Source of the DNA: JAIBAC01 sp046331095 | Lineage (GTDB): Bacteria; Actinomycetota; Acidimicrobiia; UBA2766 | NCBI GenBank assembly: GCA_046331095.1 | Contig: JAXLRM010000003.1 | Location: 186,001-250,000 of the forward strand | Reading direction: 5' to 3' | Length of the DNA: 64,000 nucleotides | Shown: positions 15,337 through 23,003 of the stretch, in pieces | How the letters are laid out: each line of letters begins with the position of its first letter | How positions within the stretch are numbered: position 1 is the first letter of the stretch | Position numbers and translations under genes: made by a program | The notes under the pieces: generated by a model | What the model saw: the letters and a program-made list of their open reading frames with translations, nothing else | What the model was told of the DNA's origin: nothing | Databases searched by the model: none

Positions 15337-17007
15337 TTGATCGATCGTCGGGAGCCAGGTCCCTCTCTGACTGCCCGCTTTCGAGCACTCCGGCGGGTCG
15401 GGTCGCTGACGTACTCCGACTTCACCGATGTGTTCGCGGACCTGTTCGGGGACCGGACCGTGTTCCACCTCGACCGCGACCTCGCGTTCGCAGGCTTCGA
15501 CCCGCGGCGGGTGTCCTACCGCGACCTCCACCGCGGCGTCGCCCGGATCGGTCGCGTGCTCTCGGACCTCGGCGTGGCGCCCGGCGACCGCGTCGGCGTG
15601 ATGGCCTTGAACCGAGTCGAGGCGGTCTTCTGCAACTTCGGCGTCGCCCGCATCGGCGCCGTGCCGATCCCCATGAACTTCATGCTGCGCCCGCCCGAGT
15701 GCCAGTACGTGCTCGACAACGCCGGCGCCGACGTGCTGATCGTCGACTCCACCACGCTGGAGCAGAACTTCAGGGGCGACCTGTCCCAGGTGCCGGCCGC
15801 CAGGACCGTCGTGATCATGGACACCGACGAGGTCCCGCCGGGCGCCGTCGGGCTCCCGGGGCGGGTCGCGGCAGCCGACGAGTCGATGCCCGCCCACCAC
15901 CGCGGTGACCCGGCAGAGGTCGCGACGATCTTCTACACGTCGGGCACGACCGGGCGTCCCAAGGGCGCGGCGCTCTCCGACTCCGCCACGACCGTGTCGC
16001 TGCGGCGCATGGGGCGCGTGTCGGCGCTGGGGCTGTCGCCCCCGCATCAGCTCGCATTGTTGGTGATGCCGGTCGCGCACTCGGGCGGCTACCAGAACAT
16101 GCTCATGTACATCGCCCTCGGCGTGCCGATGCAGTTCGTGTCCCGCTTCAGCGCCGTCGGGATCCTCGACACGATCGAGACGGACCGCCCGACGTTCTTC
16201 GTCGGGTCGCCCGCGATGTACCGGATGCTCGAGGACGCCGGCGCGGCGAGCAGGGACCTGTCGTCGATCTGGCTCTGGGGCGGCGGCTCCGACGCGTTCG
16301 ACGCCACCCTCGTGGCGCGCTTCCGCCGCTACGCCCGCAAGCGGGTGCTCGGCGGGCGCGTCCCTGTCAACGCGTTCTTCGTGCGCGGCTACGGCATGAC
16401 CGAGGCGAACAGCTACGTCGCGGTGACGCCGCCGTTCGAGGTCGCCGAGGCGAACGAGGGCGAGACCTGCATCGGCTGGACCCTGCCGGGGGTGAGCGCC
16501 CGCGTCGCCGACCCCGAGACCGGCGAGCCCGTGGGGCGCGGGGAGGTCGGCGAGCTGTGGCTGCGCGGCGTGTCGATGATGTCGCAGTACTGGGCCGACC
16601 CCGAGCGCACCGCCGAGACCCTCGTCGACGGCTGGTACCGCACCGGCGACTGGGTACGCCGTGGCAAGTGGGGGCTGCTCTTCTTCGTCGACCGCGCCAA
16701 GGACGTGATCAAGACCGGCGGCTACAAGGTCGGTTCCGCCGAGATCGAGACCGTCCTGCACGAACACCCTGACGTCGAACACGCCGCCGCCGTCGGCGTC
16801 GCCCACGCCACCAAGGGCCAGATCCCCGTCGCCGCCGTGACCCTCGTCGACGGCGCCCTCGCCACCGCCGAGGAGATCCTCGAGTGGGCCCGCGAGCGCC
16901 TCGCCCCCTACAAGGCCCCCCGCCGCGTCCACGTGCTCGAGCACATGCCCCTCACCTTCAGCCTCAAGCCCAAGAAGGAAGACGTCCGCCGGATGATCGA
17001 GGACTGA
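15337..17007 (+). CDS. Acyl-CoA synthetase (AMP-dependent ligase)
   Basis: 556 aa from a TTG at 15337 with a GAAGAGGGG site. Adenylate-forming motifs are complete: FYTSGTTGRPKGAALS near 205-220, RGYGMTEANSYV, YRTGDWV, DRAKDVIKTGGYKVGSAEIE and the C-terminal LKPKKEDVRR region where the adenylation Lys is expected. It activates a carboxylate to acyl-CoA and probably feeds the upstream hydratase-aldolase-dehydrogenase operon. Convergent with a small TIGR03086 protein 22 nt away. Confidence 0.9.
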   Translation: MIDRREPGPSLTARFRALRRVGSLTYSDFTDVFADLFGDRTVFHLDRDLAFAGFDPRRVSYRDLHRGVARIGRVLSDLGVAPGDRVGVMALNRVEAVFCNFGVARIGAVPIPMNFMLRPPECQYVLDNAGADVLIVDSTTLEQNFRGDLSQVPAARTVVIMDTDEVPPGAVGLPGRVAAADESMPAHHRGDPAEVATIFYTSGTTGRPKGAALSDSATTVSLRRMGRVSALGLSPPHQLALLVMPVAHSGGYQNMLMYIALGVPMQFVSRFSAVGILDTIETDRPTFFVGSPAMYRMLEDAGAASRDLSSIWLWGGGSDAFDATLVARFRRYARKRVLGGRVPVNAFFVRGYGMTEANSYVAVTPPFEVAEANEGETCIGWTLPGVSARVADPETGEPVGRGEVGELWLRGVSMMSQYWADPERTAETLVDGWYRTGDWVRRGKWGLLFFVDRAKDVIKTGGYKVGSAEIETVLHEHPDVEHAAAVGVAHATKGQIPVAAVTLVDGALATAEEILEWARERLAPYKAPRRVHVLEHMPLTFSLKPKKEDVRRMIED

Positions 17008-17029
17008 CAGCCCGCAGCCCGAGTGTCCC

Positions 17030-17599
17030 CTAGGGGGTGCGGCCGAAGAAGCCGGCGACCTTGTCGGCGGTGGGCGCAGCCTCGGCGACCTCGACGACGG
17101 GGCCGAACAGCCCCATGGACCGGAAGGCATCGACGCCGCCGGGGTTCTCCTGGACGGCAGCCCACACGGTCTCGGCCAGGTCGGCGTCGAGGGCGGTGTC
17201 CTGTCCGGTCGCCTTGGCCAGGTCCCAGGTGTGCTGGAACAGGTCGTTGCGCAGGATCGTGAGCGCGGCCGGTGCGGGCAGCTCCTGGCCCCACGGCATC
17301 GTGACGGTCCGCGCCAGCGCGCCGTCGGCCTGCCACGCCGAGGTGGCCGCAGCCGATGCCGCCTCCCAGGCGCCCTGGGGGTCGTCGCCGACGAAGTCCG
17401 ACGCCATCTTCGACATGTCGACGCGGCCGTCGCGCCCGAGCGCGGCGACCATGGTCGCACCGCCCACCAGGTGGTTGAGCAGGGCCCTGACGTCCCAGTC
17501 GGTACACGGCGTCGGTGCGTCGAGCTGGTCCGGCTTCACGTTTGCCAGTACGTCCCCGGTCAGCGCGGCGGTGCGCTCCAGTGATGCAACGATTTCCAT
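17030..17599 (-). CDS. TIGR03086-family protein (DinB/mycothiol-enzyme fold)
   Basis: 189 aa. The ATG at 17599 has an AGAGGGAAG ribosome site; an upstream in-frame start is weaker. The four-helix DinB-like signature is seen in DAPTPCTDWDVRALLNHLVGG (the CTDWDVRxLxNHL word, with the metal-binding His) and a second HTWDLAKATG with His. Family members of the maleylpyruvate-isomerase N-terminal group bind divalent metal and often use mycothiol in actinobacteria. The substrate is unknown. Its upstream region is a palindromic repeat block. Confidence 0.82.
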   Translation of the reverse strand: MEIVASLERTAALTGDVLANVKPDQLDAPTPCTDWDVRALLNHLVGGATMVAALGRDGRVDMSKMASDFVGDDPQGAWEAASAAATSAWQADGALARTVTMPWGQELPAPAALTILRNDLFQHTWDLAKATGQDTALDADLAETVWAAVQENPGGVDAFRSMGLFGPVVEVAEAAPTADKVAGFFGRTP

Positions 17600-17645
17600 G
17601 TCGGCTTCCCTCTCGTGGCGGCTCGGCGACATCGAGCACCTTACC

Positions 17646-17755
17646 GGGCGCGCCGACCCGGCGAAATCGGCTTCTGGGCGCGCCCACCCCAGCCGGGTGG
17701 GCCTGGCGCGCCCAAGTCGGGATTTCCTCTGGTGGGCATCGCCCAGGTCGGTAGA
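17646..17755. repeat. Repeat block C with three GGCGCGCC words
   Basis: GGCGCGCC occurs at 17647, 17677 and 17705. The segment around the second word and the segment around the third are imperfect inverted copies (GGCGCGCCCA..AAG.CG..TTTC), so a large cruciform or hairpin could form. It lies between two co-directional minus-strand genes, the CoA-transferase and the TIGR03086 gene. No other copy was noticed in the window. Confidence 0.55.
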
Positions 17756-18980
17756 TCAGACGACGCCGGCGTCCTTCAAGCGGTCGAGTTCCTCGCGCGT
17801 CATGCCGAGCAGGCCGCGGTAGACCTCGTCGTTGTGCTCGCCGAGACGGGGGGCGCCGCGGCCGACCGCACCGGGCGTGCGCGACAACCTGGGCGTGACT
17901 CCTGTTGGCGCAGCGGGCCGACGACGGGTCGTCGACCTCGACGAGGGCCGAGCGAGCCGCGACCTGGGGATCGTCGAACACGTCCGCGATCGAAGCGGCA
18001 CGCGCCACAGGCACACCGGCGGCGACCATCGTGTCGACAACCTCGCGGCTGGCGCGCTGCGCGCACCAGGCGCCGACGACGTCGTTGAGCTCGTCTCCCG
18101 AAGCAGCACGTTCAGCGAGGGCGTCGTAGCGCGGGTCGTCGAGCAGGTCCGGCCGCCCGATCGCCGCACACAGCCTGGCGAAGTTGGCGTCGGACGCGCC
18201 CACGATGCAGACGTACACGCCATCGGCGCAGACGTAGTTGTCCAGCGGCGCCGAGTGAGCGAGGCGGTTCCCGCTCCGCTCGCGCACCTCGCCCGTCACG
18301 TCGAAGGCTGCAGGGATCGCCTCGAGGACCCGCAGCACGGACTCGTACAGCGCGAGGTCGAGGGACTGGCCGCGGCCCGACCGCTGCCGCTCCCAGAGCG
18401 CGACCATGATGCCGAACGCGTTGAACACACCGGTGAGGTAGTCGCCCACGACGACCCCAGGACGCTGCGGCGGACGACCCGGCTCACCCGTGACGTACAG
18501 AAGCCCACCGAGGGCGATGCCCATGCGGTCGAGTCCCGGGCGCGCGGCGTAAGGGCCGTCCTGGCCGTACACGCTCACGCGGCTGTACACGAGACCGGCG
18601 TTGACCGCCTCGAGGTCGGCGGGCCCGAGGCCCCACGCCTCCATCGTTCCCGGCCTGAAGTTCTCGACTACGACGTCGGCCACCGCCGCGAGGCGACGGA
18701 ACACGGCCTGGCCCTCCGAAACGCGCAGGTCGAGGGTCACCGACCGCTTCGTGCGGCCCTCGGTCGCCCAGAACAGCGAGTAGCCGCCATCACCGCCCTC
18801 TCCACCGGCGAAGGGGCCGACGTGGCGCAGGAAGTCGCCGCCGCGAGGATCCTCGACCTTGATCACGTCGGCGCCGAACTCGCCCAGGACCGTGGCTGCG
18901 AACGGCGCCCCGATGCGGGTGCCGACGTCTACCACGCGGATGCCGGCGAGCGGTCCCCGGGAGTCGGGGTCAGAAGTCAC
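17756..18980 (-). pseudogene. CaiB/BaiF family CoA-transferase, two frameshifts near the 3' end
   Basis: From a GTG at 18980 the first ~350 codons encode a clear family III CoA-transferase (GIRVVDVGTRIGAPFAATVLGEFGADVIKVE split over strand-helix, VVENFRPGTMEAWGLG with the catalytic Asp region nearby, LDRMGIALGG). After VEVDDP (about 17925) the frame breaks, eight residues (VVGPLRQQ) continue in a second frame, and from about 17901 the expected tail GVTPRLSRTPGAVG..EVYRGLLGMTREELDRLKDAGVV runs in a third frame to 17756. Two single-base losses within 27 nt explain this. Either a young pseudogene or two consensus errors; the rest is under coding constraint. It overlaps the upstream hydratase by 11 nt. 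Confidence 0.8.
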
Positions 18981-19797
18981 GGTCGCGATCGGCGACGATG
19001 TCGCGCACCGACGCCTTCTCGCGTCGTTCGGCGAGCGCCTCCTGGGACGTTGCCGTGCCGTGCGCGAACTGGTGCAGCATGAAGTGGAAGTCGAACGCGT
19101 CTCGCTTGCCCATCAGGTCGAAGGTCTTGTTCACCGACTTCTTGACGAGCGCTACCGTCACCGGCGGCAGCGCCGCGATCCGCTGCGCGAGAGCCATCGT
19201 CTCGGCCTCGAGGTCGTCGCGGGCCACCACGCGGTTCACCATCCCGAGTCGCCACGCCTCTGCCGCGTCGATACGGTCTCCCGTGAACAGGAACTCCTTG
19301 GCCTTGCGCGCCCCCAACTCCCACGGCTCGACGAGGAGCTCGACACCGGCGCCGGTCATGCGCAGCACCGGGTTCTGGAACACGGCATCGTCGGCGGCGA
19401 CGATCAGGTCGCACATGCAGGCGAGCATCAGCCCCGCCGCGATGCAGGCGCCCTGCACGCGGGCGATCGTCGGCTTGGGGAAGTCGTGGATCGTCATGCA
19501 GCGCTCGAAGTACATCGCCTGCTCGTGGCGCAGGCGCCCCTCGGGCGTCCCGCGCAGGCGGCGCAGGTCGTCCGCGGCGGCGTCGGGACCGAGCTCCTTC
19601 AGGTCGTGGCCCGAGGAGAACGACGGTCCGGCGCCCGCGAGGACCACGACGTGGACCGAGTCGTCCGAACCGCATCCGGCGAACGCCGCGTCGAGGGCGT
19701 CGATGAGAGCCGAGTTCTGGGCGTTGCGCACCTCGGGGCGGTTCATGGTCAGCGTGGCGACGTGACCGTCGCGCTCGATCGTGACGAGGTCGTCCAT
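18970..19797 (-). CDS. Enoyl-CoA hydratase/isomerase
   Basis: 275 aa, ATG at 19797. Crotonase motifs: HVATLTMNRPEVRNAQN, SFSSGHDLKELG (oxyanion loop), ARVQGACIAAGLMLACMCDLIVAADDAVFQNPVLRM split over two strands. The normally glutamate-bearing segment reads FQNPVLRMTGAGVELLVEPWELG. It may therefore be a hydratase or another crotonase (isomerase, thioesterase). Its stop lies inside the start of the CoA-transferase gene, so they form an operon. A TAGCAT box 7 nt before the ATG suggests a leaderless mRNA. Confidence 0.88.
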   Translation of the reverse strand: MDDLVTIERDGHVATLTMNRPEVRNAQNSALIDALDAAFAGCGSDDSVHVVVLAGAGPSFSSGHDLKELGPDAAADDLRRLRGTPEGRLRHEQAMYFERCMTIHDFPKPTIARVQGACIAAGLMLACMCDLIVAADDAVFQNPVLRMTGAGVELLVEPWELGARKAKEFLFTGDRIDAAEAWRLGMVNRVVARDDLEAETMALAQRIAALPPVTVALVKKSVNKTFDLMGKRDAFDFHFMLHQFAHGTATSQEALAERREKASVRDIVADRDRDF

Positions 19798-19804
19798 CGG
19801 GGCG

Positions 19805-19810
19805 ATGCTA
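19805..19810 (-). promoter_or_regulatory. -10 box for the hydratase operon
   Basis: TAGCAT on the minus strand, exactly 7 nt before the ATG at 19797; no Shine-Dalgarno. It is separated by only 7 nt from the divergent -10 box at 19818. Confidence 0.55.
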
Positions 19811-19817
19811 ACGGGGG

Positions 19818-19823
19818 TAGCGT
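19818..19823 (+). promoter_or_regulatory. -10 box for the SRPBCC gene
   Basis: TAGCGT, exactly 7 nt before the GTG at 19831; leaderless pattern. The two divergent -10 boxes leave little room for independent -35 elements. Confidence 0.55.
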
Positions 19824-19830
19824 CTCTCGC

Positions 19831-20304
19831 GTGGCCCGCTACCGAGAACGACGCGTGATCGGTTGCACGCCGGCAGTCGCGTACGCGTTCCGGCGCGACT
19901 TCACGAACCTGCCGCGGTACAACCCCGACGTCGCCGACCTCGTCACCGTGGACGAGCGCACCTACGCCTTCCGGCTGCGCATCGGACCCGCGCGCCTGCC
20001 CGTGACGCTGCGCGTGACGGCAGAGGAACCTCCGCACCGCCTCGTCTGCGAGCTGGACACGTTGATGCCCGCCGTCGAGGAGTGCCGCATCGACGCCTGC
20101 CCCGACGGCACGCTGCTGACCTTCATCACCGAGGTCGACAGCCGCTGCGGGCCCCTGCGCCCCCTCGTCGACCGCTTCTTCGTCGTCCCCACGGGGCTCC
20201 GCCAGGTGCGGCGCGAACTCGACCTGATGGCGGACCTGCTTCAGGAACCGGCTGCCGGTTCCGGCTCCGGCTCGGCCTCCGGCCCGGGTTCGATCAGGCC
20301 GTAG
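19831..20304 (+). CDS. SRPBCC/polyketide-cyclase-like ligand-binding protein
   Basis: 157 aa from a GTG. The pattern YRERRVIGCTPAVAYAFRRDFTNLPRYNPDV is the N-terminal strand-helix-helix of the START/Bet v1 fold (the FxxxxxxPxxNPxV word), followed by antiparallel strands RLRIGPARLPVTLRVT, LVCELDTLM and LLTFITEVDS and a long C-terminal helix RPLVDRFFVVPTGLRQVRRELDLM. It should bind a small hydrophobic ligand. The last ~20 codons are low-complexity Gly/Ser and overlap the 3' end of the convergent membrane-protein gene by 64 nt. Confidence 0.75.
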   Translation: MARYRERRVIGCTPAVAYAFRRDFTNLPRYNPDVADLVTVDERTYAFRLRIGPARLPVTLRVTAEEPPHRLVCELDTLMPAVEECRIDACPDGTLLTFITEVDSRCGPLRPLVDRFFVVPTGLRQVRRELDLMADLLQEPAAGSGSGSASGPGSIRP

Positions 20305-20768
20305 TCGATCCGGGTCCGTGTGCGGCGCAGCCACAACAGGCCGAGGATCGGCTGGATCGTCGGGATGAACCCGTACTGGATCCCGTAGAGGGTCCAGACG
20401 TTGGTGCCGACGAGGCCGAAGATGCTCAGGGTGCCGACGACGAGGCAGAACCCGATCTCGAGCGACAGCGCCACGACCGAGAGCTTCCACGCCCAGCGTG
20501 ACCGGAGGAAGAACCCGACCGCGGCCGCGAAGTAGATCACCGCGCACACGAGGTCGAGCCAGGCTGCGTTCTCCGGCCTGTAGTGGAACCACGTCTGGAC
20601 GATCCCGCGGGCGAGGACCGACACGCCGAAGAGGGGGTAGGAGATCCCGAGCACGTACCCGATGACGTTGAGGAACTCCTCGGTCGGGTTGCGCTCGGCC
20701 TTGTCCCGGCGCCCGGCGGCGGGGCTGGTGGCGGCATCGGTGCCGGGTGGCGGTGCGGTCTCGGTCAC
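20241..20768 (-). CDS. Small multi-pass membrane protein, function unknown
   Basis: 175 aa from a GTG with TACGGT 7 nt upstream. After a charged, Pro/Ala-rich N-terminal tail there are about four hydrophobic segments (VIGYVLGISYPLFGVSVLA; LDLVCAVIYFAAAVGFFL; LSVVALSLEIGFCLVVGTLSIFG split; PTIQPILGLLWL). The C-terminus is acidic (EPGPEAEPEPEP). No family recognised. Its 3' end overlaps the convergent SRPBCC gene; both tails are low complexity, so one or both may be dispensable. Confidence 0.75.
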   Translation of the reverse strand: MTETAPPPGTDAATSPAAGRRDKAERNPTEEFLNVIGYVLGISYPLFGVSVLARGIVQTWFHYRPENAAWLDLVCAVIYFAAAVGFFLRSRWAWKLSVVALSLEIGFCLVVGTLSIFGLVGTNVWTLYGIQYGFIPTIQPILGLLWLRRTRTRIDYGLIEPGPEAEPEPEPAAGS

Positions 20769-20775
20769 GCGTCAA

Positions 20776-20781
20776 ACCGTA
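20776..20781 (-). promoter_or_regulatory. -10 box for the membrane-protein gene
   Basis: TACGGT on the minus strand, 7 nt before the GTG at 20768; leaderless pattern. Confidence 0.5.
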
Positions 20782-20846
20782 CCGGCCCGTCGCGGGGGAC
20801 GAGAAGGCGAGGCGACCCCGCCTGCCGAGCCGCGCGGGTTCTGCCC

Positions 20847-20852
20847 TAGCCT
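20847..20852 (+). promoter_or_regulatory. -10 box for the S49 peptidase gene
   Basis: TAGCCT, 7 nt before the ATG at 20860; leaderless pattern (the intervening GGGAGCG could alternatively act as a very close ribosome site). Confidence 0.5.
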
Positions 20853-20859
20853 GGGAGCG

Positions 20860-21702
20860 ATGGAACGCGACCCCGGACCCGTCCCGCAGGCGCCCCTGCG
20901 GAGCCGGATCGTCCCCGCTGCGCTGATGCCGAACGTCGCCCGCGTCTTCCTGCGCGGAAGGATCGGCTCCGAAGCCGGACGCCGAGCCTTCGCCGGCCGT
21001 CTGGAGGCTGCGTCGCACCTGCCCAACGTCGCGGGGATCCTCCTGCACGTCGACTCCCCCGGCGGCGACGCTGTCAGCTCCGACGAGATGCGCGAAGCAG
21101 TCGAGCGCGTCGCCACACGCATGCCGGTCGTCGCCGAGATCCGTTCCGTCGGCGCGTCCGGGGGGTACCTGGTCGCGTGCGCCGCTCACGAGATCGTCGC
21201 CAGGCCGTGGGCCCTCGTCGGCTCGATCGGCGCGATCCTCCTGCGCCCCAACGTGAGCGGCTTGCTCGAGCGCGTCGGCGTGAGCGTCGACGTCTCGAAG
21301 ACGGGACCGTTCAAGGACCTCGGCTCACCGTTCCGCGCCCGCACCGAAGCCGACACCGCGAAGGAGGACGAGCTCCTCGCCGCCATCGCGGACCGCTTCG
21401 TACAGACCGTCGCCGGAGCGCGCGGCATGTCGGTCGAGGCGGTGCGCGAGCTCGCCACGGGTGAGGTCTTCACGGCCGAACGCGCCAGCGAGGTCGGCCT
21501 CGTCGACCACGTCGGCAACGAGGACGTCGCCCTCGAGCGCCTCACGGACCTCTGCGGCTTCGCAACGCGGCCCTTCACGTTCCGCCTCCCCGGCGACTTC
21601 CTTCCCGCCCCGTTGCGGCCCGCGGCGGCGGCAGGGCGCATCCTCGGGGCTCTCGCTCCGGCGACCGGACGGCCCCGCCTGGAATGGACCGGCTGGCGTT
21701 AG
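20860..21702 (+). CDS. S49-family serine peptidase (SppA/SohB-like)
   Basis: 280 aa. The clp-like fold is indicated by GILLHVDSPGGDAVSSDEMREAV, the nucleophile segment RSVGASGGYLVACAAHEIVA (Ser in GASGGY) and KTGPFKDLGSPFR, where the Lys of the Ser-Lys dyad lies in the GxxKD word, followed by RGMSVEAV and ASEVGLVD. Short SppA_36K-type enzymes of this length are homo-oligomeric and usually digest leftover signal peptides. Unlike most, no N-terminal membrane segment is obvious here, so a cytosolic or peripheral form is possible. Confidence 0.87.
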   Translation: MERDPGPVPQAPLRSRIVPAALMPNVARVFLRGRIGSEAGRRAFAGRLEAASHLPNVAGILLHVDSPGGDAVSSDEMREAVERVATRMPVVAEIRSVGASGGYLVACAAHEIVARPWALVGSIGAILLRPNVSGLLERVGVSVDVSKTGPFKDLGSPFRARTEADTAKEDELLAAIADRFVQTVAGARGMSVEAVRELATGEVFTAERASEVGLVDHVGNEDVALERLTDLCGFATRPFTFRLPGDFLPAPLRPAAAAGRILGALAPATGRPRLEWTGWR

Positions 21703-21726
21703 GGCTCGCCATCGCGAGTGGTGCGC

Positions 21727-22095
21727 TCAGCCCCAACCGAGCTCGTGGAGGTCGTCGTCGTCGAGGCCGAAGTGGTGGCCGACCTCGTGGACCACGGTCT
21801 CGAGGACCTGGCGGCGCACCTGTTCCTCCGTGCGTGAGATCTGGCAGATCGGTAGCCGGTAGATCGTGATGCGATCGGGCATGACACCGTCGTAGGACAA
21901 CGGACCGCGGTGGGTGAGGCTGACGCCTTCGTACAAGCCGAGCAGGAGGTCGCCGTCGGGTGGCGCCTGTTCGGGGGCGGGTTCGTCCTCGACGAAGACG
22001 GCGACGTTGTCCATGCGTGCGGCGAGGGCGTCGGGGATCTCGTCGAGCGCCTCCGACACGAGCTCCTCGAAGCGGGTCTCGGGGACTTCGAACAT
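21727..22095 (-). CDS. Zincin-like metallopeptidase family protein (HExxH)
   Basis: 122 aa. The ATG at 22095 is chosen over a TTG at 22104 because a TACATT box lies 7 nt before it. The protein is small and acidic with VHEVGHHFGLDDDDLHELGWG at the C-terminus: HEVGH is the zinc-binding HExxH, and the Asp-rich following turn carries the third ligand in this family (PF06262-type minimal zincins, usually 110-130 aa). FEELVSEALDEIPDALAARMDNVAVFVED at the N-terminus is also typical. Substrate unknown. It is convergent with the S49 peptidase, 24 nt away. Confidence 0.85.
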   Translation of the reverse strand: MFEVPETRFEELVSEALDEIPDALAARMDNVAVFVEDEPAPEQAPPDGDLLLGLYEGVSLTHRGPLSYDGVMPDRITIYRLPICQISRTEEQVRRQVLETVVHEVGHHFGLDDDDLHELGWG

Positions 22096-22102
22096 GAACG
22101 CC

Positions 22103-22108
22103 AATGTA
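22103..22108 (-). promoter_or_regulatory. -10 box for the zincin gene
   Basis: TACATT on the minus strand, 7 nt before the ATG at 22095; leaderless pattern. Confidence 0.5.
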
Positions 22109-22139
22109 GCGACACGTCGAGTACCCGCCCGCAGGCAAG

Positions 22140-22161
22140 AAAAAAGCGCCCCGAGGGCGCT
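22140..22161 (-). terminator. Rho-independent terminator of the 57-aa gene
   Basis: Read on the minus strand: AGCGCCC, loop TCG, GGGCGCT, then a run of T (six in total including the stem end) and CTTGC. It is the only textbook T-tailed terminator seen in the window. It lies 59 nt past the stop of the 57-aa gene and 32 nt before the next gene's -10 box. Confidence 0.8.
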
Positions 22162-22183
22162 CGTTCCTGTCCTGTTGCCACCT

Positions 22184-22208
22184 CCCGGCCACCCCTGGTG
22201 TGGCCGGG
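22184..22208 (-). terminator. Additional hairpin between the 57-aa gene and its terminator
   Basis: Perfect 9-bp arms CCCGGCCAC and GTGGCCGGG with a 7-nt loop, 11 nt after the stop codon at 22220-22222. It may stabilise the 3' end or pause polymerase before the T-tailed hairpin. Confidence 0.55.
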
Positions 22209-22219
22209 TGCACCCGAAC

Positions 22220-22393
22220 TCAGGCGCCGGTGTGGAAGCTCATCTCGATCCAGCAGAACGGATCCGCAGCAGTGCGGTTGTACGCCGCTACCGCTTCGCG
22301 GGCCGCATCCACCGTGGCGTAGCTCCCGATCACGATGTCCTTGTGCGCCTCGTCGGCCACCACCAGGTACCGCTCGGTCATCGTCGCTGCCAT
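22220..22393 (-). CDS. 57-aa small protein with very strong ribosome binding site
   Basis: Starts at the ATG complementary to 22391-22393 and reads MAATMTERYLVVADEAHKD, then a VIGSYATVDAAREAVAAYN segment and CWIEMSFHTGA. The AAGGAGGAGGTGA upstream is the strongest Shine-Dalgarno in the window, 4 nt from the ATG. Two tandem hairpins, the second T-tailed, close the unit. Predicted alpha/beta mini-fold, no signal peptide, no family recognised. The bracketed, self-contained expression unit suggests high expression. The 223-nt upstream gap holds a TACACT -10-like box near 22477-22482. Confidence 0.75.
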   Translation of the reverse strand: MAATMTERYLVVADEAHKDIVIGSYATVDAAREAVAAYNRTAADPFCWIEMSFHTGA

Positions 22394-22602
22394 TGCTCAC
22401 CTCCTCCTTCCCTATCGGTCAGACGACGGGATCGATTCGCGGTTACACGCGATTCGACTCGCCTTCGTCTCCGAGCAGTGTATGCGCCGTCGGAGGGTGC
22501 CGGAATCGTCAAGTTGCACGATCGGGCCACGGCGTTCGACGTAGGCCCGTGGGGTCGAGATCCGGCCGGGACCCACCCGGTACATGCCTCGCCGCGACGG
22601 TG

Positions 22603-22608
22603 TACCTT
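22603..22608 (+). promoter_or_regulatory. -10 box for the coiled-coil protein gene
   Basis: TACCTT, 8 nt before the ATG at 22617; leaderless pattern. Confidence 0.5.
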
Positions 22609-22616
22609 CACCCGCC

Positions 22617-22907
22617 ATGAAGTGGATCAAGCGCGTCGTCCTCCTGTCCCTGCTCGCATCTGCCGTCGTGGTCGGTTTCCGGGTCGGCCGCGCGCTGCGC
22701 TTCGGGGGCGGCCGCGGGGTCCGCGGCGGTATCGCCCGGCGCCTCACCGACTGGGTGCGGACTTCGGTCCCGGCGGCGCGGGTCATGTCGGAGTTGAAGA
22801 CGATCCGCTCCCAGAACGATCGCATCCTGTCCCAGAACGAGCGCATCTACGTCCAGAACGACCGCATCCTGGCACTGTTGGAACGTCACACGGTCCGCTC
22901 GGCCTGA
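22617..22907 (+). CDS. Small membrane-anchored coiled-coil protein
   Basis: 96 aa. MKWIKRVVLLSLLASAVVVGF is a signal-anchor: basic N-terminus then one hydrophobic helix. A Gly/Arg-rich linker (RFGGGRGVRGG) follows, then a C-terminal helix with three consecutive heptads built on QN-D/E-RI (SQNDRIL, SQNERIY, VQNDRIL). The regular 7-residue period with Ile/Leu at a/d positions and paired Asn predicts a short oligomeric coiled coil, probably outside or at the membrane. No family recognised. Confidence 0.7.
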   Translation: MKWIKRVVLLSLLASAVVVGFRVGRALRFGGGRGVRGGIARRLTDWVRTSVPAARVMSELKTIRSQNDRILSQNERIYVQNDRILALLERHTVRSA

Positions 22908-22988
22908 TGCCGGCGCCCGGCGATCCGCTATCCGAAGCCGGGCTGATCACACGCACCCGGACCAGGGCGGCACGGTAGCGATCGCCAC

Positions 22989-22994
22989 TACGTT
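22989..22994 (+). promoter_or_regulatory. -10 box for the exonuclease gene
   Basis: TACGTT, 9 nt before the ATG at 23004; leaderless pattern. Confidence 0.5.
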
Positions 22995-23003
22995 GTCTGG
23001 CGC

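Noticed and set aside
22140..22208. tRNA or small RNA gene
   Set aside because: Two simple hairpins, the second T-tailed, directly after a stop codon; explained as terminators.
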